Positions 45,651-57,623 of a stretch of 64,000 nt of DNA are shown in pieces. The DNA is from Phytomonas francai (Eukaryota; Euglenozoa; Kinetoplastea; Trypanosomatida; Trypanosomatidae): contig MJCC01000010.1 in assembly GCA_001766655.1 (NCBI GenBank), forward strand, positions 6,533 to 70,532, given 5' to 3'. Below the pieces are notes generated by a model. It ran no database searches. It was not told the origin of the DNA and saw only the letters and a list, made by a program, of their open reading frames with translations. The first letter of the stretch is position 1; every line of letters begins with the position of its first letter. Both the position numbers and the translations under genes were made by a program.

Positions 45651-46205
45651 CTACGAAAAATGCTGTGTTACAAGAAATTTTACCTATTAAGCTGTAAATG
45701 TCCATGCAAATAATGAAAGGGTTAATCTAAAAGCTATTTCCTTCTATATCTAAGTGTGTTAGCTACGGCATACTACACAAACACAGTATCACGTTGTTGA
45801 AAAATGAAAAGACCAATTATTAAAGAAAATGATAAGGTAAAATGGTTAAAAAAATCTAGCATCAGCGATGAAGAAGAAAACTAAAATTGACTGTAATAAC
45901 TTGCACAATAAATTCCTTTTACGCTTCCCTTTTCAGATTCTTCTCGGTGTCTAAATCTGCAGCCAAATAATAATAATGAAAACTGCGCATCCCTTGCTAG
46001 CTAGTACTACTATCGCTAAGAGAGAACTAGTTCCAAAAACTGATTCTTGATCCCTCATATCATGTATCGGGTCAGGATTTGAGGGGAAAGTAACAACAAC
46101 TACTACAATCAATACCTTCTATACATAACGCAAAATAGTCTCACAACTGATCTACTTCCTACTGATATTCACTTTCAGAGATGAAGAGTTCGCCTCTTTT
46201 ACTAA
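45651..46205. other. Intergenic region
   Basis: AT-rich and without open frames of note. I see no gene. Confidence 0.5.
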
Positions 46206-46703
46206 TTAGGGTATCAATTTGGAGCCGACATTCCGTGGATACACACGAGGCTTCTGTCCCGGATCATCTACGCCTTCGGTTGTCCGCTGACCGATATCTG
46301 CCGGGGGGGCCACCTCCAGTTTTGCCGTGAAACTCTCCATATATCCAAACGATATGACGGCTGGCTGGTTTATGAGATCGCCGCCGTCGTCAGTTCGAGG
46401 TCTTTCGAGAATCACATGGTTCATGCCGTAGGTGATACAAGCTTCCATAATGTCCTCACATTCCTCTTCAGTGGCACCAGCAAGACGAATCATACGCTGA
46501 TCTGTTGGTGTATAAATAATGTGCATATGAGGCTCCCCAAAGGAGAGCTCCTGAATTGTGAAAATACAGAATGGGTTTAGTAGCTGCAGCTCCGGCATAT
46601 TGTTTCGCCACCAGTTGCGAACGCCAAAGCAATTCGGATCCTTCGGGTTTAACCATACTATTATGGAGCCGATACAAGGCGTGAAACGAGCTCGCCAAGA
46701 CAT
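46206..46703 (-). CDS. Mitochondrial ribosomal protein of the L51/S25/CI-B8 family (mS25-like)
   Basis: This 165-residue protein carries, at about residues 25-95, the thioredoxin-like L51/S25/CI-B8 fold: GVRNWWRNNMPELQLLNPF is the family's G-[VA]-R-x-F/W ... P-x-[LI]-x-x-x-NP motif, followed by the second strand (FTIQELSFGEPHMHIIYT) and the helix EEECEDIMEACITYG. The spacing resembles mS25 of the mitoribosomal small subunit more than NDUFA2 or mL43, but these share the fold and cannot be separated with confidence by eye. Residues 100-165 form an additional polar tail. No classical presequence is visible, although the first residues (SWRARF) are basic, which may suffice as a short import signal. 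Confidence 0.72.
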   Translation of the reverse strand: MSWRARFTPCIGSIIVWLNPKDPNCFGVRNWWRNNMPELQLLNPFCIFTIQELSFGEPHMHIIYTPTDQRMIRLAGATEEECEDIMEACITYGMNHVILERPRTDDGGDLINQPAVISFGYMESFTAKLEVAPPADIGQRTTEGVDDPGQKPRVYPRNVGSKLIP

Positions 46704-47176
46704 ACTATAGCAATGGCGATAATTATATTGAACGAAATTTTAGCAAAAAAGAAGGTTGATCTACAAATGAAAACCTCCTTCTAAACGATATCTAGTGTAA
46801 AAAGGAGTAGATAAGGAGACTATGAGGGTTAAATTCGAAAATTAACCAAAAATACGATAAAGCAGGGATCTGGAAATGGGTAGATCTGAAAAATATAAAT
46901 CCTGTGCGACACTTTTAGGTCTTACTTTTTGCTCCTCAGTTCAGACAGATATTAGAATAATAGTATTCTTATATTCAATAAGAACACAAAAAAAATGTGA
47001 AAAGGAAGAAAAAGCCTAAAAAAAAAGTATATATGTATATCTATATACGGAATTATTGATACATTTCTTGACAATACATACTACTCACTTTTTAATAACC
47101 GGTTTTTTGCACTTCGAGGTTAAGGCAGGGAGCTGTCTACACACTCTTCATTTTAAGGGGCGTGGCAGCCTGTCGC
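46704..47176. other. Intergenic region
   Basis: AT-rich, A-runs at 46989-47023 and a short TA repeat near 47031-47046. No gene. Confidence 0.5.
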
Positions 47177-49453
47177 TTATTCATCTGACTTAATTGGATT
47201 CCCTATAGATTCGGTTGCTTGTGAAGTCCGTTCAGTATTCAAAGCTGGCCACCGATCCAGGGCTTCCTGGATCTGAAGCTGCACCTTCTTCATTTCAGTC
47301 CAAGAGTGTCTTTCACTATACTGAAAAGAGCTCACAATGCATGTCCGCAGGCGTAGACCAGCACAATGAAGCTCTGGCGTGCGCACCGATGGCGGAAGAG
47401 CACCAGCATTGGTGCCATGTACGCTGGCTTTATTCGGAGCACTTGAAACGCCGGTCTCGGGGAAAACATAGTGGCTCCGATCAACTGAAGCTAAATTCCC
47501 CCTGCTGCTGCTTTCGAAAGGTTCAGCCATAGCTTGCATTTCGTCATCGGTGCGTGGCTCGTGAAGCATCAGCCGCCGGCATGCTTCCAAAGCTCCTGTT
47601 AAGGTAATAGCCTCGTTTTCACCAAGGTTAAGCACCTCGAGCACGGTATTCCCCGGGGCTCGTACTATAAAGCCCGGGGTAAGCGCACCAGTTTCGTCAA
47701 GTACAGGTACTCGAATACAATAACGGTCAAATGGTGTCGTGGGGCGTTGGACAGTAAACATTGCGTCATTCTTGCTAGTCCCGCTGGCGGTGCCTTTGGA
47801 GGCGGTATTTTTGCCCGAGTAAGTTAGGGATCGTCTTCGCGTGAAAGGATAGCCGCTCGGCGCGCCGACGCCCTTTTCATCCGAAAACAAATGTGAGGGT
47901 CGAATCACCTGAGAGAACCACTGGTTGTAAAGGTCTTGGTAGGTGGGATAGGCGGTAGGTGGGACAGTTTGTTGCGCTGCCATGCGCTCCGCCTCACTGG
48001 CGTTCGGACGTAGGAGCATCAACTGGCGATACGCGGTAATCTGGTCAATGCTATTTAGCTCCACCATTCGGAAACTATCAATAATATCTAGCAAACCGGC
48101 ATCCCCAATGAGGTTGTGTCCGATATCAAGCGCCCTCAGGATGCGATTTTTGCGCAGAAAAAGTGCCAAATAACTCGCGCCCGTATCCGTAATGCGATTA
48201 CCCCACAAATTTAGGGAGAGTAATTGAGTGTAAGGGTTATTCAGAATGGTTTCCACTATGCACTTAACTGACATGTCATCAATCGCATTACCTCGAAGGC
48301 TCAAATATCTAACACCAGTGAACAGCATCCCTTCCCAGCCGCGAGGAAGTATGATGCGGTGGGATTCGTTGAACTGTTGAAGCATCTCTTGTTGAGACTG
48401 CAATTGACTCAACTTCTTTGGATCAACCTTTCCCTTTCTTCCCTTCTCCTCCTGAAGTTGCTCCTCAAGCGATGTGGGGATGAGATCCAAACCGCAGAGC
48501 TCAGTTGGGTTGAGGAAAACAGTACAACGCCTATCCTCAACGGGTGTGGTAATAGTCGTCGATTTGGCCTTCTCACGAGGAAATGGTAAAGCGCTAGTTG
48601 ATCCTGGACTCTGCGGTCGCCTCTTGGGCCTGCCAGCTACCGTCTCGGTCCGTATAGGAGTAAGAGCGCGGATGCAATGTTCAGAGTTTAATAACGCTAC
48701 CTCCGACATACCTGTAGCTCCTTTCGCCTGTGGTTTGCCGCCCCTGTCGATTGCAAAGCTCTCTGAGGAAGTCAAAGTGGGGTCAGCTACAAACCCTAAG
48801 TCAGGTAAATAGTTGAAATCTACTGCAACGTTGACTACCAGACGGCTTTTAAAGATGGACTCGACTAAAAGCATATAACTTTCTACAGACAGGCCGCATC
48901 TCACTATCTCCACCGAGACCAGTGAAGTGCAATGAGGTATGGCACGCGTTAGAGGTGCCATATCCCGCCGGTTGATACAAAATTTAGCGTTACGCAAGCA
49001 CACTACGGTGAAAAGTGTCTTCGTTGGAGAGGATACACATCCAGAAGTATTGGCTTCATTTGTATTCGAATTTATCCGGCCCTTGCTCTGAAAAATCGAT
49101 CCCTTTCTCCGACTATTGTTTAATGCAGTAACATTTGTTTTGGATGAGTCTCTTCGTCTCCTGTTCACGTTGTTTGCATCTTCGGGATTAGTAGTAGCAG
49201 GCAAAATCGGGACTACCCCTTTATCGTTAATCTTAAAGCTCTGGGAAAATTCCTCTCCTGCGTGAAGCAGGGTATTACTCCCAAAACCAAAAATTTCAGT
49301 TCCAGATGATTGAGTTATATATCGTTCGCGCCGCTTCACTATTTCATCACTAGTCATGATTGAACTGTACACCTCCTCGCGTTCTGTGAGGCGAAGCACT
49401 TCACAACATGCGCTATAGTCCTGAAGAAGATTACCACAGGGTTCAAAAAGCAT
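47177..49453 (-). CDS. Leucine-rich repeat protein (RNI-type)
   Basis: This is a 758-residue frame from ATG 49453. A first LRR-like element lies at about 170-215 (SVEIVRCGLSVESYMLLVES). A clear ribonuclease-inhibitor-like array occupies about 370-465: VRYLSLRGNAIDDMSVKCI, LLSLNLWGNRITDTGASYL and LRALDIGHNLIGDAGLLDI, with the L-x-L-x-x-N/H-x-I pattern. A late single repeat occurs around VLEVLNLGENEAI. Between them are basic and Ser-rich linkers, probably disordered. LRR proteins of this class act as binding scaffolds, many of them in kinetoplastid flagella, but no specific partner can be inferred. No kinase or other catalytic domain was seen. Confidence 0.75.
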   Translation of the reverse strand: MLFEPCGNLLQDYSACCEVLRLTEREEVYSSIMTSDEIVKRRERYITQSSGTEIFGFGSNTLLHAGEEFSQSFKINDKGVVPILPATTNPEDANNVNRRRRDSSKTNVTALNNSRRKGSIFQSKGRINSNTNEANTSGCVSSPTKTLFTVVCLRNAKFCINRRDMAPLTRAIPHCTSLVSVEIVRCGLSVESYMLLVESIFKSRLVVNVAVDFNYLPDLGFVADPTLTSSESFAIDRGGKPQAKGATGMSEVALLNSEHCIRALTPIRTETVAGRPKRRPQSPGSTSALPFPREKAKSTTITTPVEDRRCTVFLNPTELCGLDLIPTSLEEQLQEEKGRKGKVDPKKLSQLQSQQEMLQQFNESHRIILPRGWEGMLFTGVRYLSLRGNAIDDMSVKCIVETILNNPYTQLLSLNLWGNRITDTGASYLALFLRKNRILRALDIGHNLIGDAGLLDIIDSFRMVELNSIDQITAYRQLMLLRPNASEAERMAAQQTVPPTAYPTYQDLYNQWFSQVIRPSHLFSDEKGVGAPSGYPFTRRRSLTYSGKNTASKGTASGTSKNDAMFTVQRPTTPFDRYCIRVPVLDETGALTPGFIVRAPGNTVLEVLNLGENEAITLTGALEACRRLMLHEPRTDDEMQAMAEPFESSSRGNLASVDRSHYVFPETGVSSAPNKASVHGTNAGALPPSVRTPELHCAGLRLRTCIVSSFQYSERHSWTEMKKVQLQIQEALDRWPALNTERTSQATESIGNPIKSDE

Positions 49454-50007
49454 TTTATCTCTTTATTTTTTTTAGAGGGAAGAGAGGAGGAGAAGGGGCG
49501 AAATTCCCCTAGAGATATATTTTTGCTTTTTTATAAGTTTACGTTTCTTTCTGGCCGCGGTAAACTTAGGTTGAGATCTAGCAAAGATTGGAACGATAAA
49601 AAAGCATTCAATAAATAAGCACATCTATGGGTAATGAAACTTTGTGTTCATCTCGAATTACATGTGCGAATCATTACGATTATCAAAGGAAATAGCTTTA
49701 CATCTACAAAAAGATGCACAAAAAATGGCATATCCAAGAATATAAACCCTTGAAACTTAAAAAAAAAAAACATAGAAAATAATGACCCCCTAGTACTGAT
49801 ACATAATAGCTATTACGTATATATATGTATATATGAGTTTGTATGTATGTATACATCTGTGTGTGTACATTCATTTAAATACGTATTGAAATCCACGCCA
49901 ATTCCCATGGTGAACCAGTTGGGAAAAATATTTTGGATTCCTTTTATTTACATACATAAACTTTTTCACTTCAATTAAAGTAAAATTAGTCCCCCCGGGC
50001 TACAATT
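49454..50007. other. Intergenic region
   Basis: Plus-strand purine-rich segment at about 49466-49500 next to the LRR start, which is a pyrimidine tract for the minus-strand transcript and a likely trans-splicing signal. TA/TG repeats near 49817-49850. No gene. Confidence 0.45.
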
Positions 50008-53000
50008 TTATGACAAATCATTAGACTCTATTTCCTCAATTGAAGCAGTGCTTCGGCTGATGCTCCGAATCTCAAGAGGCACTGATACTGAAAGCATAGA
50101 AGTCCTAACCGGTACAGACTCCTCTGTAGAAGTTTGTATGTGAGCGCAAGAAGGTATTTTGGCTAAACGCGCTTCTTCTCTAGGGGATAAAATATTATGC
50201 TCAATCGAGCTCTCCTTAGGGCTCCCTTCAGCAGCAGTGAGGACCTCTTTACTATCATCATAATCCCCACACGGAATCTCGTCGTGTAGGGACTGCAAGT
50301 ATTGCTCCAGAGTTGCTAATAGACCCCGTACATGCCGTTGTGCAAGATAACCCCTGAAAGCAGACTGGATGGTGGTAGATGCATTATTAAGGAATGCTTC
50401 AGCTTCAAGCTCGAAGCTTAGTCGCTCACGATTCATCTGCTGAAGTCGAAGCAGTTCTTTGCGAGCTACTACAAAATGAAAAAAGCGTTGAAGAATCCGC
50501 GCGGCCGCATTGAGAAAGGCTTCGGACATAAGTTTGGTATTATTATCAAAAACAGACGTACATGCCTCCTCATTATTACACTCATCGACCTCAATAGACT
50601 CTATCACTTCGGTGAATTCACCTTGAGCAATTGGTTCTTTGATCTGAATCTCGGCGTCACCAAGCTCCTGTTGTTGGGCTGCCTCCGGTACAGGAGAAGC
50701 TGTACACACCTCATCAGGCTCGGAAGGTGCAGCTTCATTAGTGTGCAACTCCTCTGCTGCATCCGGCACCTGGGGTGCATCGCCCTCGTTGTCAGAGCAA
50801 TACTCCTCCTTTTCAGGGAGATCAACGTGTATTGCTGCCTCCGCTTCAAACAACCTCTGAAAAACTTCCTCCTCTTCAAGTATTTCCTCCAGCTCCATCA
50901 GTCTTCTCAGTTCCTCCTGCTCATGACCCACCGCTTCGCAGATGTTTAATGGCATGGGGCTGGATTCCATATTAACTTTCTTCACAATTGAAAGGGTATC
51001 CGTGGAAGTCGACTCCTCCTTAGGCACGTCTTCTTCCATAATTCTATCTTCCTGCTGCTTGTGTAAATTCCCCATAGCCTTAACGCGTCGTGCCAAAGCA
51101 CGCTTACAAGAGGCACGTCGCATAAATCGGGTAATAATGAGAGCCGCTGACTCTTCCCTGGTCTGGAGAGTGTGGGGCTCCTTAGATTCACAAACGCACA
51201 CTTCACACACCTCCTCAGCTAGTTCCTCTCGCTTTGGCTCCATAGCTTCTGCAAAGCTATGGAGGACGTAGTCCGTTGACAACGAAGGGTTATCACATGG
51301 AGGAAGTGTCGAAAGATTCGAATCTGCAGGAAAGAGACCAGGAGTACCCTCTAACTCATGAACACAATGATCTTGTGACTCCTTGGAGTATGCATGAACC
51401 TGTGTGTAGGTCAGAACTGGGCCAGCGCACCGCTCTTGATCGACTCTATAATTAACGTACTCAGCATAAATATTTTTAAGAATAGAAAGGTATTGACAAA
51501 AAAGATAATTTCGATAGGCTCTTGCAATCTTTGTGGCCGCTTGATGCCTCTCAACTTCTCTGGATAGGAACCATGTCTTGGAATCTGAGGCCAATGTGCA
51601 CACTCTTTGGGCGTTTTGTTGGCTGGTCTTAGGGTAGTTAAATTTGGTCGCGAGGCGCAAACGATTACGCATGTACGGTATCAAGTCTGCCTCTGTTTGA
51701 GCCTCGTAGATTTTCTTCATACGGTACTCTTGTCTCGCATCGATCAACTCCTGACGTTGAACACGTAGCTTCTGTTCTTTAGCTAGCTGTTGAGAACGTT
51801 TGATACGCTCTTCTTCTAATGCTTGCAAAAGATTCCTGTTGTAAAGTAAATTTGGCCTTTTCATGCTAACAGAATCATTCGATTGTATTTCCTTTGTGAA
51901 TTCACCTTGAGCAATTGGTTCTTTGATCTGAATCTCGGCGTCACCAAGCTCCTGTTGTTGGGCTGCCTCCGGTACAGGAGAAGCTGTACACACCTCATCA
52001 GGCTCGGAAGGTGCAGCTTCATTAGTGTGCAACTCCTCTGCTGCATCCGGCACCTGGGGTGCATCGCCCTCGTTGTCAGAGCAATACTCCTCCTTTTCAG
52101 GGAGATCAACGTGTATTGCTGCCTCCGCTTCAAACAACCTCTGAAAAACTTCCTCCTCTTCAAGTATTTCCTCCAGCTCCATCAGTCTTCTCAGTTCCTC
52201 CTGCTCATGACCCACCGCTTCGCAGATGTTTAATGGCATGGGGCTGGATTCCATATTAACTTTCTTCACAATTGAAAGGGTATCCGTGGAAGTCGACTCC
52301 TCCTTAGGCACGTCTTCTTCCATAATGCTATCTTCCTGCTGCTTGTGTAAATTCTCCATAGCCTTAACGCGTCGTGCCAAAGCACGCTTACAAGAGGCAC
52401 GTCGCATAAATCGGGTAATAATGAGAGCCGCTGACTCTTCCCTGGTCTGGAGAGTGTGGGGCTCCTTAGATTCACAAACGCACACTTCACACACCTCCTC
52501 AGCTAGTTCCTCTCGCTTGNNNNNNNNNNGGTGAATTCACCTTGAGCAATTGGTTCTTTGATCTGAATCTCGGCGTCACCAAGCTCCTGTTGTTGGGCTG
52601 CCTCCGGTACAGGAGAAGCTGTACACACCTCATCAGGCTCGGAAGGTGCAGCTTCATTAGTGTGCAACTCCTCTGCTGCATCCGGCACCTGGGGTGCATC
52701 GCCCTCGTTGTCAGAGCAATACTCCTCCTTTTCAGGGAGATCAACGTGTATTGCTGCCTCCGCTTCAAACAACCTCTGAAAAACTTCCTCCTCTTCAAGT
52801 ATTTCCTCCAGCTCCATCAGTCTTCTCAGTTCCTCCTGCTCATGACCCACCGCTTCGCAGATGTTTAATGGCATGGGGCTGGATTCCATATTAACTTTCT
52901 TCACAATTGAAAGGGTATCCGTGGAAGTCGACTCCTCCTTAGGCACGTCTTCTTCCATAATTCTATCTTCCTGCTGCTTGTGTAAATTCCCCATAGCCTT

Positions 53001-56000
53001 AACGCGTCGTGCCAAAGCACGCTTACAAGAGGCACGTCGCATAAATCGGGTAATAATGAGAGCCGCTGACTCTTCCCTGGTCTGGAGAGTGTGGGGCTCC
53101 TTAGATTCACAAACGCACACTTCACACACCTCCTCAGCTAGTTCCTCTCGCTTTGGCTCCATAGCTTCTGCAAAGCTATGGAGGACGTAGTCCGTTGACA
53201 ACGAAGGGTTATCACATGGAGGAAGTGTCGAAAGATTCGAATCTGCAGGAAAGAGACCAGGAGTACCCTCTAACTCATGAACACAATGATCTTGTGACTC
53301 CTTGGAGTATGCATGAACCTGTGTGTAGGTCAGAACTGGGCCAGCGCACCGCTCTTGATCGACTCTATAATTAACGTACTCAGCATAAATATTTTTAAGA
53401 ATAGAAAGGTATTGACAAAAAAGATAATTTCGATAGGCTCTTGCAATCTTTGTGGCCGCTTGATGCCTCTCAACTTCTCTGGATAGGAACCATGTCTTGG
53501 AATCTGAGGCCAATGTGCACACTCTTTGGGCGTTTTGTTGGCTGGTCTTAGGGTAGTTAAATTTGGTCGCGAGGCGCAAACGATTACGCATGTACGGTAT
53601 CAAGTCTGCCTCTGTTTGAGCCTCGTAGATTTTCTTCATACGGTACTCTTGTCTCGCATCGATCAACTCCTGACGTTGAACACGTAGCTTCTGTTCTTTA
53701 GCTAGCTGTTGAGAACGTTTGATACGCTCTTCTTCTAATGCTTGCAAAAGATTCCTGTTGTAAAGTAAATTTGGCCTTTTCATGCTAACAGAATCATTCG
53801 ATTGTATTTCCTTTGTGAATTCACCTTGAGCAATTGGTTCTTTGATCTGAATCTCGGCGTCACCAAGCTCCTGTTGTTGGGCTGCCTCCGGTACAGGAGA
53901 AGCTGTACACACCTCATCAGGCTCGGAAGGTGCAGCTTCATTAGTGTGCAACTCCTCTGCTGCATCCGGCACCTGGGGTGCATCGCCCTCGTTGTCAGAG
54001 CAATACTCCTCCTTTTCAGGGAGATCAACGTGTATTGCTGCCTCCGCTTCAAACAACCTCTGAAAAACTTCCTCCTCTTCAAGTATTTCCTCCAGCTCCA
54101 TCAGTCTTCTCAGTTCCTCCTGCTCATGACCCACCGCTTCGCAGATGTTTAATGGCATGGGGCTGGATTCCATATTAACTTTCTTCACAATTGAAAGGGT
54201 ATCCGTGGAAGTCGACTCCTCCTTAGGCACGTCTTCTTCCATAATGCTATCTTCCTGCTGCTTGTGTAAATTCTCCATAGCCTTAACGCGTCGTGCCAAA
54301 GCACGCTTACAAGAGGCACGTCGCATAAATCGGGTAATAATGAGAGCCGCTGACTCTTCCCTGGTCTGGAGAGTGTGGGGCTCCTTAGATTCACAAACGC
54401 ACACTTCACACACCTCCTCAGCTAGTTCCTCTCGCTTGGGCTCCATAGCTTCTGCAAGGCTTACTGAATTGCTATGAATTGTCGGCAATATAGTCAGATC
54501 TATTGGAATAGCGCTACCCTGCTGCCTGGCAAATTGTCCAATGCGTCGCCCCTCCATCTCTATCGCAGAGTGATGTGTATGCTCCTCCTCCACAGATAAA
54601 TACAACCCCTCCATAGGGTACTCCTTTTCACTTTTAACATTATTTTGGTGAAGTGCTGATAGCTTCTGATGGTAACGCTTAGCTTCCTCCTCGAAGTGTG
54701 AAACTTCTTTTGAAAGATTGATACGGAACAAATAACCTCTCCCTACTCGTTGAATCAAGGAAACCAATGTAAAGAGTTGAGACTCGCGCATAAAAATATT
54801 GTGTTCCGCCTTGAGCAGACACAGACGCCTGCGCGCGAGGTGGCAACGATACGCGCGCTGAATAACACCAGCGGCAGCATGAGCAAAGGAAAGGCGATTG
54901 ATAGCCTCAGCAGCGCGGCGCCGTGCCTTATCCAAGAACGGAGAGGTCTGACGTCTCACAACCATGCCCCGGTAAAAGCTTTGTATCTTGATGGTGGCAT
55001 TGCGTAAACGCTGGTACTCATATTGTTCAGACTTACGCTGTTTTGTCAATATCATAAATTCACAAAACTGTCGGCGACAGACGAACCCACGCCAGACGCA
55101 CTGGATTCTAGAAGCAGCTTTGGAAAGCAAGTTCATTTCTTCCTCCAACCTGCGAGCACGGAGTTGATACAGCTCTTCCCGCGACAATTGGAGTTGGTGG
55201 TGCGCGCGCCACACTTTTTGTATAATATTTGCAGCGTAGTCCCGTCGCTGCAACGTGTAGATACTCTCCTCCTCGAGCTCCTTCTGCGTCTGTAATCGTT
55301 TCAACTCCTGTCGCGCCCGAAGGCATCGAAACCAATTCTGGATCCGAATGGCGGCGATCTCGGACAGACGCTGATAGCGTTGTCGCTGCAGATACTCACG
55401 ACGGGCCAACCAGCCTCTGGCCACGGACTGTATCCGCAGAGCTGCGGTGTTTAGCATACCACGTGTCGCACGTCTCGGTGGACGCCGACAGCTGCGTGCT
55501 ACAGACCGGTTACCAAGCGTGCGCCTGTACGCTATTTGGATTATCCTTGCGGCCAGGTTTTCCCGAACACGACGCAATCGTCTTTCATGATCGATATCCA
55601 CGCGCATAGCACGCACACGTCTCTGTGCCAGATGGCGACGGTAGTTTCGTTGAATAATAAGAGCCTCCATGTACTTGCGCTCCATTTCCTCCTCGTCGTG
55701 GAGAAGCATTTCTAGCCGATCTATCATTGACTCCATTAGATCCTTACTGGATCTCGAAAAAGGCGAGGTGTTATGGATATCCGTGGCATTTGTTACTTCC
55801 ACTGCATCTCGCTTCACAACAGAACTCAAAGGTTGGTCCGAACGCTTAGGGGGACATGATGGCAACGCTCCTGTGTTCTTAGGGTGATTTAGAGTATTTG
55901 CTGTAGGAGGAACCTTGACTGTGTGCGCTGGATGGTTAAGCACTGCAGCAGTAGTACCAGCACGATTGGAAGAAATAGGAGCCATTGAATCCGGAGAGAA

Positions 56001-57623
56001 TGATAAATTATTATAGATAGGTTGAAGTGGCGAGCTCCGAAGAGCCTCTTTTGTGTTTTCGGGTTTGTGTGGCGATAGCTTCCTCCTTGTGGTATGATTC
56101 CGAGGTGCCTCCTTTACGTTTAAAGCTTTATGAGGAGATGAAATAGCCTTGCCATCTTGGAGTGCCTTGCCATAGCTAGCCTTGGTTTTACAAGAAGCGT
56201 AGTGCTTTGTGACATTAGGGAGAAATGGAGTAGGCTTTCGAATCGGTGGGAGCGTTTCTTCCCACTCCTTGTCCTTGCCGTATTTCCCAGATGCTTTTTG
56301 CGTGGATTGATCGATGCTGTTTGGGAAAGTGTGCGGCAACTTGTCAACAGTAGACGCTGCGTCCGGGGCCACTATATGAGAATTGGCTGCATTTTGTATC
56401 GTATTCTTTTGTAATTTACCTGCATATTTTGGTAAAGGTCGACGCTCATTACCGCGGCTACCTGCTGTGATCCCCATAGTATTAAGAAAAGGTGTTTTGC
56501 GTGCAAAAGGTTCTGCACTGTGTGAATAAGGTTGTGGTTTATTATTGGTGCTAAGGGATCCGGTATCAGGGACTGCATGTTGGCTGATAAAGAATGGATG
56601 CGGAAATATGTCAGGCACGTGATCACCCTGACCCACTGCAGATAGGTCCCGTTTGCTGCTCCGAATAAGCTCACGTTTTTGAAGAGAACTAGGGCAGTCA
56701 AGTCGTGAGCTATCGATAGGTGATTTTGCCAGGAAACTTTGGCCTACAGAAACCCGGCCGCCAAGCATCTTTTCTGGGTAATGTAACCTTTCGAACCTCT
56801 GCCAGTTTGTCAGAATCAACTGTGTAGTGGGACTTTCATTTCCCAACGTAGTAGAAGCCATCCTATAGGCAATCCCATACTCCTCTAAAGATGCTTCCTT
56901 CGAAATTGTTTCCAATGACATGGCAAGATTGTGGTGTGCCACAGCAATTAATGACGGATCCTTAGGAGGATCAGGCATGAGATCAATCGCCCGCTGTGCC
57001 ATACTAGCCGCATCCTCAAACTGACGCAGTTGCAGCAAAATTGCACTTATGCTAATGTAAGGAATTGGTGACTCTGTACCAACGACTTCCATAGACTCCT
57101 TCAAATACTTGAGTGCCTCAGGGTAGTGGCCCCGACGGCGTTCCATACAGCCCAAATTGTTGAGCGTTACGCTACGAAGGTAGCAACGGCGTTCGCCAGA
57201 CTGACACAAAAAGGACCCCTGCTCACTAGTTAGATCAAGAATGTACTTCAATAGTGATTCAGCGGTGTTAAAGTCTCTTTGCTTAAACTTCTGGATTGCA
57301 AAGGTGTTGCATTTGATAGCAAGTCGCTCTGCTGCAGCAGAAAGACCTGGAAGGGCGTTATTGTAAGCTGTGTATACAGACATATCCACGTTGCTACCTT
57401 GAAGTAGTTCAGTCATTTGCGAAACGACACGAGTGCGTATCTGAACCGATCGTTCCATAATCTGAATACACTGTGCATCGTCTCCAGCTTTTTCTACCTG
57501 CAAAGCCTGTACATCAAGGAGGTCAGCCTCCTCAATAGTCTCATTGCCACTCAGCGGGCCCTTGCTAGCGGGTGGGTTTGAAAGAGAGTAACGGCACGCT
57601 CTAGGCACTGGCATACGAATCAT
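50008..57623 (-). CDS. Giant TPR and IQ-motif protein with internal duplication (assembly gap inside)
   Basis: From ATG 57623 the frame runs to the gap at 52529-52520 and resumes at 52519 to the stop at 50008, over 2500 residues as assembled. Residues about 80-280 contain TPR-like helices (LNNLGCMERRRGHYPEALKY, HHNLAMSLETIS). A Ser/Pro-rich linker follows. About 655-960 holds a string of IQ motifs (AALRIQSVARGWLARREY, AIRIQNWFRCLRARQEL, ATIKIQSFYRGMVVRR), each a potential calmodulin or light-chain site. Then comes a duplicated block with an IQ-like helix (ALIITRFMRRASCKRALARR), an acidic Glu-rich helix and a further IQ (AATKIARAYRNYLF). The C-terminus has two more IQs (ARILQRFFHF, TTIQSAFRGYLAQRHV). 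A cytoskeletal or axonemal, calmodulin-regulated scaffold is likely. The real length is uncertain because of the gap. Confidence 0.85.
50611..52519 (-). repeat. 1,909-bp segment repeated on the other side of the N gap (copy 1)
   Basis: By inspection this stretch reads the same as 52530-54438 at every place compared, including the single-base differences that distinguish its two internal units. It ends exactly at the N run. See the matching copy. Confidence 0.8.
52520..52529. other. Assembly gap (10 N)
   Basis: Ten n bases inside the coding region. A round number suggests a placeholder of unknown true length. The frame happens to be kept in register only on each side separately. Confidence 0.95.
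52530..54438 (-). repeat. 1,909-bp segment repeated on the other side of the N gap (copy 2)
   Basis: Offset from copy 1 by 1,919 bases. Each copy consists of two about 645-bp units 1,284 bp apart (for example 50611-51256 and 51895 onward) joined by a unique linker. The units differ at only a few bases, such as those giving GNLHKQQEDRI versus ENLHKQQEDSI. Confidence 0.8.
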
